In this document: piece by piece, positions 36,201 through 41,346 of the stretch
Layout: the number at the start of each line of letters is the position of its first letter
Numbering within the stretch: position 1 is the stretch's first letter
Source of the DNA: Eudromia elegans
Lineage: Eukaryota; Chordata; Aves; Tinamiformes; Tinamidae
DNA length: 64,000 bases
Direction: 5' to 3'
NCBI GenBank assembly: GCA_003342815.1
Contig: PTEX01000473.1
Coordinates: 62,001 to 126,000, forward strand
Notes under the pieces: generated by a model
The model's input: the letters and a program-made list of their open reading frames with translations, nothing else
Databases searched by the model: none
Told to the model about the DNA's origin: nothing
Program-made: the position numbers and the translations under genes

Positions 36201-37382
36201 GTACATAGATCATTCCAGAGCCTTGGTGTAAACAGGAGGAGCAGCTCTAAGTGTGCAGAAATATGGCTATTTTCATCCTCCCATTTTGTGTGCATCTAAA
36301 GACCTAAACCTAGCTAAACTCTGGTTCTGATATGTTGCTGCACAGGCAAAGAAAAACAAATGGTGACCTTGGTCTTTTGTAAAGAAGCATCAAGGAAGGA
36401 TTCCTTGCATCCCTCCCAGTACTTCTACTATCTACCTTCTTTTATATATGGTTTCTTCCATTTTCATATCTGCATTACAGTTCACTCCTCTTACAAGAAC
36501 ACACTTAAAGACTCCCAGTAATAAATGAAATTTCCATTTTTGATTTCCATTTTAGTGTGATAATATTGCATTTTTGTTTCAGATAATACTAGAAATTTTA
36601 AGTTTCCTGGTTTCTCTAAATGAGTTAAAGGTTACCTCTGCATTCAGGTTGTCTGCAAGACTTTCAAGAAACTGGCTTTCGATTGGATTCTGCTGAGTAA
36701 GCAGAGTCAGGTAATGGCTGAGTTTGTCATGTGTTGTTATAATGACACCTTCTCCGAATTTGTCAAACTGAGGCCGTCCGGCTCGACCAAATATCTGCAT
36801 GACATCTAAAATTCCAAGGTCAACAAAGGAGCCTCTTTTTGCAGCGTATATTTGTGTTCCCTGTTTGAGGAAAAAGTTAATAAAAATTAACATAAATACA
36901 CATGAATATAATCCTGATGAGCTGAATACTGAAATTAGGCAAATACAGCATGATTTCAGGAGTGTACTTTAACTAATCCTTTCATAATCTTTGATGTATT
37001 TAAATCTTTACTATACAAACTAGACTCCCACTAGAGAGAATCGGTTTAATGAGATATAAATAACATTTCAAGTCAATCAGGGGTTTCCCCTCCAGCCCCA
37101 ACATTGAGCAACAGAGATCTTGCTTTCTATGCCTCTTTACAGGTTTGTTTTTAGAAAGAAACCCACGTGCAGAGTAAGAGAAGCTCTTACCTTAATAACA
37201 ACAGCATGGGCTGGAAGATTGACACCCCAGGCGAGTGTAGCTGTACAAACCAGGACTTTGATATGTCCATTAGAAAACAAGTTCTCAACCAGATTTCTGT
37301 CTTGCCGCAACATTCCTGCATGATGAATACTGAAGCCATCTGGAAACAGTTCACGTAACTGCTTATTTCTAGACCTTTGCAC
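3100..37382 (-). CDS. ASCC3: ASCC3 helicase, partial: 16 internal exons
   Basis: Join, in transcript order: 37382-37191, 36860-36636, 28254-28135, 24868-24704, 24062-23976, 21763-21587, 19535-19310, 15647-15493, 11772-11674, 11188-11020, 9127-8907, 7504-7419, 5843-5677, 5545-5400, 5300-5180, 3242-3100. Every junction is AG/GT and the phases match, giving 833 codons without a stop. The product is a Ski2-like tandem helicase: end of cassette 1 (RecA2, winged helix), Sec63 unit 1, then most of the RecA part of cassette 2. Known role of the family member: 3'-5' nucleic-acid unwinding in the ASCC complex (alkylation repair with ALKBH3) and in the ribosome-quality-control trigger complex with ASCC2 and TRIP4. 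The paralogue SNRNP200/BRR2 has the same architecture, but the sequence here matches ASCC3 as I remember it (for example [45 protein letters not shown]). The 5' end, 3' end and promoter are outside the window. Confidence 0.96.
3243..5179 (-). other. ASCC3: ASCC3 intron (1,937 nt)
   Basis: Bounded by GTAAGC (donor, 5179 downward) and CAACAG (acceptor, 3243 upward). It contains a short A-rich run near 3669-3693. Open frames on both strands (for example 3410-3787 plus) show no family signature or codon pattern and are taken as chance. Confidence 0.85.
5180..5300 (-). CDS. ASCC3: ASCC3 exon: cassette 2 end of RecA1
   Basis: A 121-nt exon (40 codons plus 1 nt), acceptor CTTGTAG, donor GTAAGC. It encodes [20 protein letters not shown] and [20 protein letters not shown]. 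'[19 protein letters not shown]' is the conserved strand linking RecA1 to RecA2 in the second cassette. The initial ATG follows a clear acceptor and is not a start codon. The intron on its 5' side is only 99 nt. A plus-strand open frame at 5021-5290 is the antisense shadow. Confidence 0.96.
5400..5545 (-). CDS. ASCC3: ASCC3 exon: cassette 2 motif III
   Basis: A 146-nt exon (2 nt plus 48 codons), acceptor TTTACTAG, donor GTAGGA, separated from the DEIH exon by only 131 nt. It encodes [20 protein letters not shown] and then [20 protein letters not shown] followed by NINQ. '[11 protein letters not shown]' follows motif II in the family; 'GLSTALAN' is motif III, where most Ski2-like proteins have SAT. 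The STA form is what ASCC3's second cassette has, as far as I recall. Confidence 0.97.
5677..5843 (-). CDS. ASCC3: ASCC3 exon: cassette 2 motif II (DEIH box)
   Basis: A 167-nt exon (1 nt, 55 codons, 1 nt), acceptor GTTACAG, donor GTACGT. It encodes [39 protein letters not shown], and ends [12 protein letters not shown] plus a split glycine. LTGD is motif Ib, TTPEKWD is motif Ic/1b, and DEIH is motif II (Walker B), which coordinates magnesium and activates water for ATP hydrolysis. The DEIH box is intact, whereas the equivalent place in BRR2's second cassette is DEVH; this and the flanking residues favour ASCC3 over SNRNP200. Confidence 0.97.
5844..7418 (-). other. ASCC3: ASCC3 intron (1,575 nt)
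   Basis: Bounded by GTATGT and TTACAG. It includes a very AT-rich patch at about 6580-6665 and two T runs (about 7214-7232 and 7271-7282). No coding or RNA feature was seen. Confidence 0.85.
7419..7504 (-). CDS. ASCC3: ASCC3 exon: cassette 2 motif Ia
   Basis: An 86-nt exon (28 codons plus 2 nt), acceptor TTCTACAG, donor GTATGT. It encodes [20 protein letters not shown] and RIEEKLGK. '[13 protein letters not shown]' is motif Ia of Ski2-like helicases, which binds the nucleic-acid backbone. It is the smallest exon in the window. The trailing AA joins the next exon's G to give lysine. Confidence 0.95.
7505..8906 (-). other. ASCC3: ASCC3 intron (1,402 nt)
   Basis: Bounded by GTTTGT and CTACAG. 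AT-rich, no recognisable repeat family, RNA gene or open frame of interest. Confidence 0.85.
8907..9127 (-). CDS. ASCC3: ASCC3 exon: cassette 2 Q motif and Walker A
   Basis: A 221-nt exon (2 nt plus 73 codons), acceptor TTTTAG, donor GTTTGT, the weakest-looking donor of the set. It starts [18 protein letters not shown], the inter-cassette linker, then [19 protein letters not shown] with the Q motif (FNPIQTQ), and GAPTGSGKT (Walker A, motif I) at exon residues 48-56, followed by [17 protein letters not shown]. The lysine and threonine of Walker A are intact, so ATP binding by the second cassette is predicted to be preserved. A plus-strand open frame at 8764-9012 overlaps it and is an antisense shadow. 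Confidence 0.97.
9128..11019 (-). other. ASCC3: ASCC3 intron with assembly gap
   Basis: An intron of 1,892 nt as assembled, bounded by GTAGTT and TTTTAG. It contains the 25-N run at 10441-10465, so its true length is uncertain. Two overlapping minus-strand open frames at 10310-10545 run across the Ns and are artefacts. Confidence 0.85.
10441..10465. other. Assembly gap (25 N)
   Basis: Twenty-five unknown bases inside an ASCC3 intron, just after an A run and an A/G-rich patch (about 10396-10416) and before a G-rich patch. The low complexity on each side suggests a sequencing or assembly dropout. No exon is interrupted. Confidence 0.98.
11020..11188 (-). CDS. ASCC3: ASCC3 exon: end of Ig-like domain
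   Basis: A 169-nt exon (56 codons plus 1 nt), acceptor ATACTAG, donor GTAGTT. It encodes [39 protein letters not shown], and [16 protein letters not shown]. 'PIFEPLPxQYxIRxVSDRWL' and 'F.HLILPE..PP.T' are the closing strands of the Sec63 Ig-like domain and the linker to the second helicase cassette, and are also seen in BRR2. Its final G completes a GAG codon with the next exon. Confidence 0.97.
11189..11673 (-). other. ASCC3: ASCC3 intron (485 nt)
   Basis: A short intron between the two exons of the Ig-like domain, bounded by GTAACA and ATACTAG. Nothing else seen. Confidence 0.88.
11674..11772 (-). CDS. ASCC3: ASCC3 exon: Ig-like domain middle
   Basis: A 99-nt exon (33 codons, phase 0 at both ends), acceptor CTTAAAG, donor GTAACA. 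It encodes [20 protein letters not shown] and [13 protein letters not shown]. 'VHG...E.WWI.VED...D.IYH.EYF' is the central part of the Ig-like domain that ends Sec63 unit 1. The exon is too short to stand out as an ORF; it was found by reading frame continuity between its neighbours. Confidence 0.95.
11773..15492 (-). other. ASCC3: ASCC3 intron (3,720 nt)
   Basis: Bounded by GTAAAA and CTTAAAG. It contains a direct repeat of about 24 bp at 12005-12054 and a moderately CpG-containing segment at about 14920-15300 that leads into the CpG-dense exon. Open frames such as 12900-13241 plus have no recognisable domain. Confidence 0.85.
12005..12054. repeat. Two-copy tandem duplication, about 24 bp
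   Basis: The core ACAGCCTTGAAAAACAATTC at 12008-12027 recurs with one inserted C at 12031-12051, both followed by CTT. This is a recent local duplication inside an intron. Confidence 0.9.
15493..15647 (-). CDS. ASCC3: ASCC3 exon: Sec63 HLH to Ig-like domain
   Basis: A 155-nt exon (2 nt plus 51 codons), acceptor TTGGCAG, donor GTAAAA. It encodes [20 protein letters not shown] (helix-loop-helix) and then [20 protein letters not shown] followed by FTWNDQ, the first strands of the Ig/FN3-like domain of Sec63 unit 1. 'QPITRTxLRVxLxITxDFxW' is a conserved family signature. The base composition is odd: I count 13 CpG dinucleotides in 155 bp, far above the neighbouring exons and introns. Confidence 0.96.
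15648..19309 (-). other. ASCC3: ASCC3 intron (3,662 nt)
   Basis: Bounded by GTGAGA and TTGGCAG. Contents include a 33-nt pyrimidine run at 17171-17203. No other gene, RNA or transposon signature recognised. Confidence 0.85.
17171..17203 (+). repeat. Polypyrimidine tract
   Basis: Thirty-three consecutive C/T bases on the plus strand, followed by AATAG. It resembles a plus-strand acceptor but no coding sequence follows it. Confidence 0.8.
19310..19535 (-). CDS. ASCC3: ASCC3 exon: Sec63 ratchet to HLH
   Basis: A 226-nt exon (75 codons plus 1 nt), acceptor CTCTTCAG, donor GTGAGA. It encodes [19 protein letters not shown], then the invariant Sec63 stretch [20 protein letters not shown], and ends in a lysine-rich segment before KDMRKDEIG. 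'CK/SK-x-IDKRxW...PLRQF' is the most characteristic Sec63 motif, so the domain call is firm. The last nucleotide G joins the next exon's GT to make glycine. An open frame on the plus strand over this exon (19219-19539) is only its antisense shadow. Confidence 0.97.
19536..21586 (-). other. ASCC3: ASCC3 intron (2,051 nt)
   Basis: Bounded by GTAAAA and CTTCAG. It has a short TA microsatellite with a T run near 20177-20200. No gene seen. Confidence 0.85.
21587..21763 (-). CDS. ASCC3: ASCC3 exon: Sec63 ratchet helices
   Basis: A 177-nt exon (59 codons, phase 0 at both ends), acceptor GTTTTAG, donor GTAAAA. It begins [20 protein letters not shown] and includes [20 protein letters not shown] and a final SDSAYVAQ. 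'K.NILLQ.YIS' and 'D..YVAQ' are conserved in the Sec63 ratchet, which lies along the translocating strand in Ski2-like helicases. Introns of about 2 kb lie on each side. Confidence 0.96.
21764..23975 (-). other. ASCC3: ASCC3 intron (2,212 nt)
   Basis: Bounded by GTAAAG and TTTTAG. No repeat family or RNA gene recognised; open frames near 23136-23433 are overlapping minus-strand frames without similarity to known domains. Confidence 0.85.
23976..24062 (-). CDS. ASCC3: ASCC3 exon: Sec63 unit 1 start
   Basis: An 87-nt exon (29 codons, phase 0 at both ends), acceptor GAACAG, donor GTAAAG. It encodes [20 protein letters not shown] and then KAEEFEQIK. This is the first helix pair of the Sec63 helical-bundle ('ratchet') domain, where the family has an 'SxAEEFxxIxVREEE' pattern that continues into the next exon. 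It is the second smallest ASCC3 exon in the window and too short for simple ORF length filters. Confidence 0.95.
24063..24703 (-). other. ASCC3: ASCC3 intron (641 nt)
   Basis: Bounded by GTAAAA and GAACAG. The open frame at 24383-24592 on the minus strand lacks splice signals linking it to the ASCC3 frame and is not required for continuity. Confidence 0.85.
24704..24868 (-). CDS. ASCC3: ASCC3 exon: end of winged helix
   Basis: A 165-nt exon (55 codons, phase 0 at both ends), acceptor CTCTAG, donor GTAAAA. It encodes [20 protein letters not shown], a stretch with [18 protein letters not shown], and ends [12 protein letters not shown]. It completes the winged helix and enters the first Sec63 unit; 'LGRxASxYYIxYxTIE' is the family signature at that boundary and is also present in BRR2-type helicases. 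The ATG at its first codon is an ordinary internal methionine: a polypyrimidine tract and AG acceptor come directly before it, and the upstream exon joins in frame. Confidence 0.96.
24869..28134 (-). other. ASCC3: ASCC3 intron (3,266 nt)
   Basis: Bounded by GTAGAA and CTCTAG. It carries the longest open frame in the window (26946-27518 plus, 190 codons), which shows no recognisable domain. No transposon recognised. Confidence 0.85.
28135..28254 (-). CDS. ASCC3: ASCC3 exon: cassette 1 winged helix
   Basis: A 120-nt exon (40 codons, phase 0 at both ends), acceptor TTTCCAG, donor GTAGAA. It encodes [20 protein letters not shown] followed by [20 protein letters not shown]. The pattern (conserved 'EAV.W...TY...R...NP..Y') is the start of the winged-helix domain that packs against RecA1 and RecA2 in Ski2-like enzymes and in BRR2. 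It is isolated: the intron on its 5' side is 8.4 kb and on its 3' side 3.3 kb. Confidence 0.96.
29007..29064 (-). mobile_element. CR1 LINE 3' tail fragment
   Basis: Plus strand reads TCATAGAATCACAG, a second copy of AATCACAG, then GGTTGGAAGGGATCTCTAGAG. Reversed, this is the standard avian CR1 3' end with its tandem octamer terminus. Only about 58 bp is left; CR1 copies are usually truncated at the 5' end. Confidence 0.85.
34871..34965. repeat. Degenerate AT-rich tandem repeat
   Basis: Irregular copies of ACATATTAACA and ACATATAACA alternating over about 95 bp. Probably slippage-derived; no coding potential. Confidence 0.85.
35434..35476. repeat. Perfect 22-bp two-copy tandem repeat
   Basis: GAGGGGAAAGTATTCTAAAT followed by A occurs at 35434-35454 and again at 35456-35476 with a single G between. 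The identity of the copies indicates a young duplication. Confidence 0.92.
36104..36215 (-). mobile_element. CR1 LINE 3' fragment
   Basis: Plus strand GGTTGGAAGGGACCTCTGGA, then GATCATCTAGTTCATCCCCC, then a diverged stretch with CCTGCTCAGTCAGGGTCACC. Reversed, this is the CR1 3' region just before the terminal octamers. The right limit is approximate because the copy becomes too diverged. Confidence 0.8.
36636..36860 (-). CDS. ASCC3: ASCC3 exon: cassette 1 motif VI
   Basis: A 225-nt exon (75 codons, phase 0 at both ends), acceptor CAAACAG, donor GTAACC. It starts [12 protein letters not shown] and carries [12 protein letters not shown] at exon residues 22-33. This is motif VI of Ski2-like helicases, whose two arginines include the arginine finger acting on ATP bound by RecA1. 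The rest ([12 protein letters not shown], then [18 protein letters not shown]) is the linker that leads out of RecA2 into the winged helix. Motif VI is intact, so cassette 1 is predicted to be active from the part visible here; its Walker A is upstream of the window. Confidence 0.97.
36861..37190 (-). other. ASCC3: ASCC3 intron (330 nt)
   Basis: A short intron separating the motif V and motif VI exons, bounded by GTAAGA and CAAACAG. Nothing else seen. Confidence 0.9.
37191..37382 (-). CDS. ASCC3: ASCC3 exon: cassette 1 RecA2, motif V
   Basis: A 192-nt exon (64 codons, phase 0 at both ends) and the most 5' ASCC3 exon in the window. The acceptor is TCTAG at 37383-37384 just upstream; the donor is GTAAGA from 37190. 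It encodes [16 protein letters not shown], then SIHHAGM (the conserved Ski2-family RecA2 motif after motif IV), and finally [16 protein letters not shown], which is motif V of the first helicase cassette. These residues contact nucleic acid and couple ATP hydrolysis to movement. The exon that should precede it (RecA2 start, motif IV) was not found anywhere up to 64000. The next exon downstream is only 330 nt away. Confidence 0.97.
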
Positions 37383-37715
37383 CTAGAATGGATGAGGATA
37401 AAAATAAAATGCACTTTACTACATTCACTATAATTATGGTACAAGAAGCACTATATGGCAAAAAGTAATGAAGGTAGAAAAAAAATCCTTTTGGGCATTA
37501 ATTATTATTGTTAGAAGCCATGTGAAAGGAACCCTTTTTATTCATGCAGAAATCTATGCCAGTACCATGGAAATCTATGCCAGTATCAATACCCCACAAT
37601 TTGCTATATATAAATCAAACTCTTTTCCATGCTCATTTTCCAAAAAAAAAATCACTTGTTTAAAAGAATACTATGATAAGAAAACAAGTGCACTTAAATA
37701 TAAACCAAAGAGTCC

Positions 37716-37757
37716 TGTATGAACACAGTATGAACAGTATGAACACTGTATGAACAG
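37716..37757. repeat. Short tandem repeat, GTATGAACA units
   Basis: Four imperfect copies of GTATGAACA with 0-3 nt linkers in 42 bp, just 5' of the motif V exon. Confidence 0.85.
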
Positions 37758-40651
37758 CTAAGCAAAAGGCCATATACTAAACTATGTCCCCATTTCTGGA
37801 CACTAGTCTTATTGTACTTCATCTGCACTGGATACTTACCCACTGTTGAGACACATTAATACTCTTCCTGCCCAAATATTAGATGTTGAAATTCCACTTG
37901 GAGTGCATATTCCAGAAGTAACATCAGAAGAGAGGAAAAAATAAAACCAGAAAGCTAACCACACACAAATAGAAATCTCAAATCTACAGAACTCTGCTAG
38001 CCCAAGAGGAATAATTCTCTTGCTGTTCACAAATGCAGCTCTGGGCTGAAGAACGATAAAAAGGGCAGCTCTCTTGTTGCAGCTGAGATGACAGGAGGAT
38101 GACATGGTAGCTCTGGTGTAAACTGGAATGAAGGTCTTCTGAAAGAGCCTACTGAACTTGCCATGTGCAATCTCTTTTCATTCTCTTCACTGGCTACTGC
38201 TTCCTCAGGACTTCAACTTCCAATTTACCTGATTAGCCACAAGCTCCTCTCTTTTTCCTCTCATCTCTTCCACATTCCTAACTGCTGCAGTTGCCACCCC
38301 TCAAAATCAATCACCCCTGAATATGACAAGGGGCAGCTTGTGGTAACACTGACTGCCTTTCCCTAAAATTTTCATTACCAATGGAGCCTGTCTACCGATC
38401 CACGGATGGCATCAGAGTATTTTATGTGACTGTGTTTTCAGATGCATATATTGTAGTCAGTTAGTTCTAGATCAAATTATGAGAAATGTTTTCTATTTTT
38501 CCTCACATTTACTAGTCCTTGACACACAGCCACAGAGTTGACTTGAGGGATTTAACGTGAGTGAAACAATGCAAAATTTGGTTCAGTCTTGGCATACTGC
38601 CAAATATGAAGAATAAATCTCTGCAAACACAGGCATACATAGGAAGTTGGGAATGTAATTAAAAGGAGAACATAGAAATAAAAATACTGCAGAGGAAAAA
38701 AACCCCACTTCTTAGCCTCACAATTATCCAACTTCTCCATAACTGAGCTTTTCTGTTCTAGCTGTATCGTTTACTATCTATTTAAAGGAAATCAAACTAG
38801 GCTTTTAACTAGCGATACATTCATATGAATTTCTGGCAAATCAGCAGAAAATAATTACATCGTGATCAGTTGTTAATCCCACAGAAGAAAAACTTGTGGA
38901 AAATTCACTTGATTTGCAAACTTGGCAATACCAACAGCAACAGAGAAATTTGGGCTTGATCTTGATTATTGTCAGAACTTAGTGTAAGCATTTAACATGG
39001 TAGGCATCTTGCATCTGAAATAAAGCAAACCTTTGTACATGGCAGAACAATAGCCGAAAATTTCACTCTTTGTCATAGCTTGTTGTATCGGTCTCATGTG
39101 TCTCTTTTACAGGTATTAAAGTAATCAGTTTTGGTACTTGCTGTCAAAGTCAGTGGTCACATAAAATATGAAACGCACACATAAATCCACAATGATATGC
39201 TATACTAAAATAATTTCTGAAAGGAACAGTTATCCAACACACACTTTAAAATATAAACTGTAACCGGAGAAGCCGACTCTTCACCTCAAAACTATGCAAT
39301 TTAAAAATAAAATGTTTGCAACTCAATTGCTTATGTTATCCAATTAGACTGCAAGAGGCTAATTTATTAATGGGAAACAAGAATTAAAAAAAAAATCTAT
39401 TATATAGGGAATGACACTACTTTTTGTTCATAGTTGTAGGAACTACAATTCCAGTAGTTCAGAGAAAAAAAGTCATTGCGAACACAGAAAGAGGAGGAAG
39501 AAAGGGAATATTTTGTAGTAGAAAACACATTAAGAAATGTCAACGCTAGTCTGATTATATTTCAAATACTCATTATTCAAATACTCAAGATTAATCAAGT
39601 ACATAAATACATAATTACATCTAAAAATACACAGTTTTGTTTAAAGAGAACATTCACATGCTCCTAAAATATACCAAATGTTTTTAAATACCATAATTGA
39701 AAGATTTAATTTTCAAAGGTTTTGTCTGATCATTTATTGAATTTATGAAGCTTTCAGATAACAGAATGGCCAGTTTGGAGATATATTGAATACCATTTTC
39801 AAAATAAAAAATATCAAAACCAGGTGATTTTTAACACAGTAAAAACTAGCAGTGACTATACCAAATTACTGGCCATATTAGATTACCAACCATACTGAAA
39901 ATACTGGAAACTCCATAAACTGTACAGAAATTATTATTTTTCTGCCATAAAGTTGTAGTTATTTAAAATTACAAGGATGCTACGTAGGTTGACTCAAGAA
40001 CAACTGAATTATTCTTCTATAGATATATAGATATCCATAGATACACTCATACACATATATTTTAGAGATGGCAATCGGATACTGTATATGTTTTAAATGC
40101 AAAATATCTGAAGAAAAAAAACTCTGGAACTTTTGGCTCAATTAACTGTATGCTGCTCTATTCAACACGGATGAAAATAGCTTTAGACAACAAAATAACA
40201 AATACTATATAGAAACGAAACAATAGAAAGTTATACTATGTCCATTCTGTGATACCACAGAGCAAAAGGTTTTGCTTAAAACCTATATGAAATGTTACTA
40301 GGTACCTCAGGTGTATGCAGAGGTTGTTCTTATGAGGTCTGGCACTGGTCTCCTGATTAGAATTGATTTTCTTTCCCCTCCCCTATTGCTCAAGAGAATG
40401 GCAAATTTATGACCTTTGCTTACATGTGTGTGTGCAACTAAAACAGTATGCATTAAATAAATTCGTAGTTTAGCTTATTGGCACCTGTATTTTCTCTAAA
40501 GATGTCCTGATTTTCAAGCAGTTCTTGATTAGGACACAAACCGCAACACGTTTAGACACAGAAATATGTGCTACTACACTGTCAGGAGAAGTGAGACTTC
40601 AAAATGGAAAATAAAAAGGTTTTAATTAAGCTTCAGGGTATTTTAAAAAAC

Positions 40652-41346
40652 ATGACGCTTGGGGCTTGGAGCAGAGTGGCTGAAGAGATGTGTTGCAGAA
40701 TAGGATTTGGGGGTCTTGGTCAACAGTCAGATGAATGTGAACCATTACTGCTCCCATGAGGCCAAGAAGGCCAACGACCTCCTGGCTTGTGTCAGGAACA
40801 GTGTAGCCAGTAGGACCAGGGAAGTGATGGTCCCACTGGTGAGGCCACACCTCGAATAGTGTGTTCAGTTTTGGTCCTCTCACTGCAAGAAAGACAGTGA
40901 GGTGCTGGAACGCATCTAAAGATGGACAATGAACCTGGTGAAAAGGCGGGAGCACAGACTTCATGAAGAGCAGCTGAGGGAGCTGTGGTTATTTAGTCTG
41001 GAGAAGAGGAGGCTCACAGGAGACCTATCCACAATTACCTGAAAGGAGGTGGGCATTGATCTTTTCTCCAGAATAACTACCAAAAGCAGAATAAGAGGAA
41101 ATGGCCTCAAGTTGTATGAGGGGAGCTTCAGGTTAGATATCAGGAAAAATTTCTACACAGAAAGCACTGGAACGGGCTTCTGAAGGATGTGGTGGAGTCA
41201 CAGTTCCAAGCACTATTCAAGAACTGTGCAGATGAGGCACTTAAGGACAGTTCAACAGGAATGATGTTGAAGGGCTTACTATTGGACTCAATGATCTTGA
41301 AGGACTTTTCATAATGAATCTCATTATGATTCTAAGAATCTATGAT
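40652..41346 (+). mobile_element. CR1 LINE, 5'-truncated 3' end
   Basis: About 695 bp matching the 3' part of avian CR1 in sense orientation. It contains the end of the reverse-transcriptase ORF2, now broken by stops and indels: segments such as GGTCTTGGTCAACAGTCAGA, GAGGCCACACCTCGAATAGT, GTCTGGAGAAGAGGAGGCTC and CAGGAAAAATTTCTACACAG are familiar CR1 landmarks. It then runs through a diverged 3' untranslated region (TTGGACTCAATGATCTTGAAG) to octamer-like ends near 41320-41346. It is an old, inactive copy; the minus-strand open frame at 40626-40964 is its antisense shadow. Confidence 0.92.

Larger units (their letters stand above)
28255..36635 (-). other. ASCC3: ASCC3 intron (8,381 nt)
   Basis: Bounded by GTAACC and TTTCCAG. 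It contains two antisense CR1 3'-end fragments (about 29007-29064 and 36104-36215), an AT-rich degenerate tandem repeat (34871-34965), a perfect 22-bp two-copy repeat (35434-35476) and an A-rich run near 35640-35676. GC is locally higher at about 30290-30760. Confidence 0.85.

Noticed and set aside
36104-36215. Possible exon or conserved element near the motif VI exon
   Set aside because: The sequence is an antisense CR1 3' fragment.
3100-37382. Gene assigned to SNRNP200/BRR2 instead of ASCC3
   Set aside because: Architecture is shared, but the DEIH box in cassette 2, the STA motif III and the linking sequences match ASCC3 rather than BRR2.
40626-40964. 112-codon minus-strand open frame
   Set aside because: Antisense of the CR1 reverse-transcriptase region.
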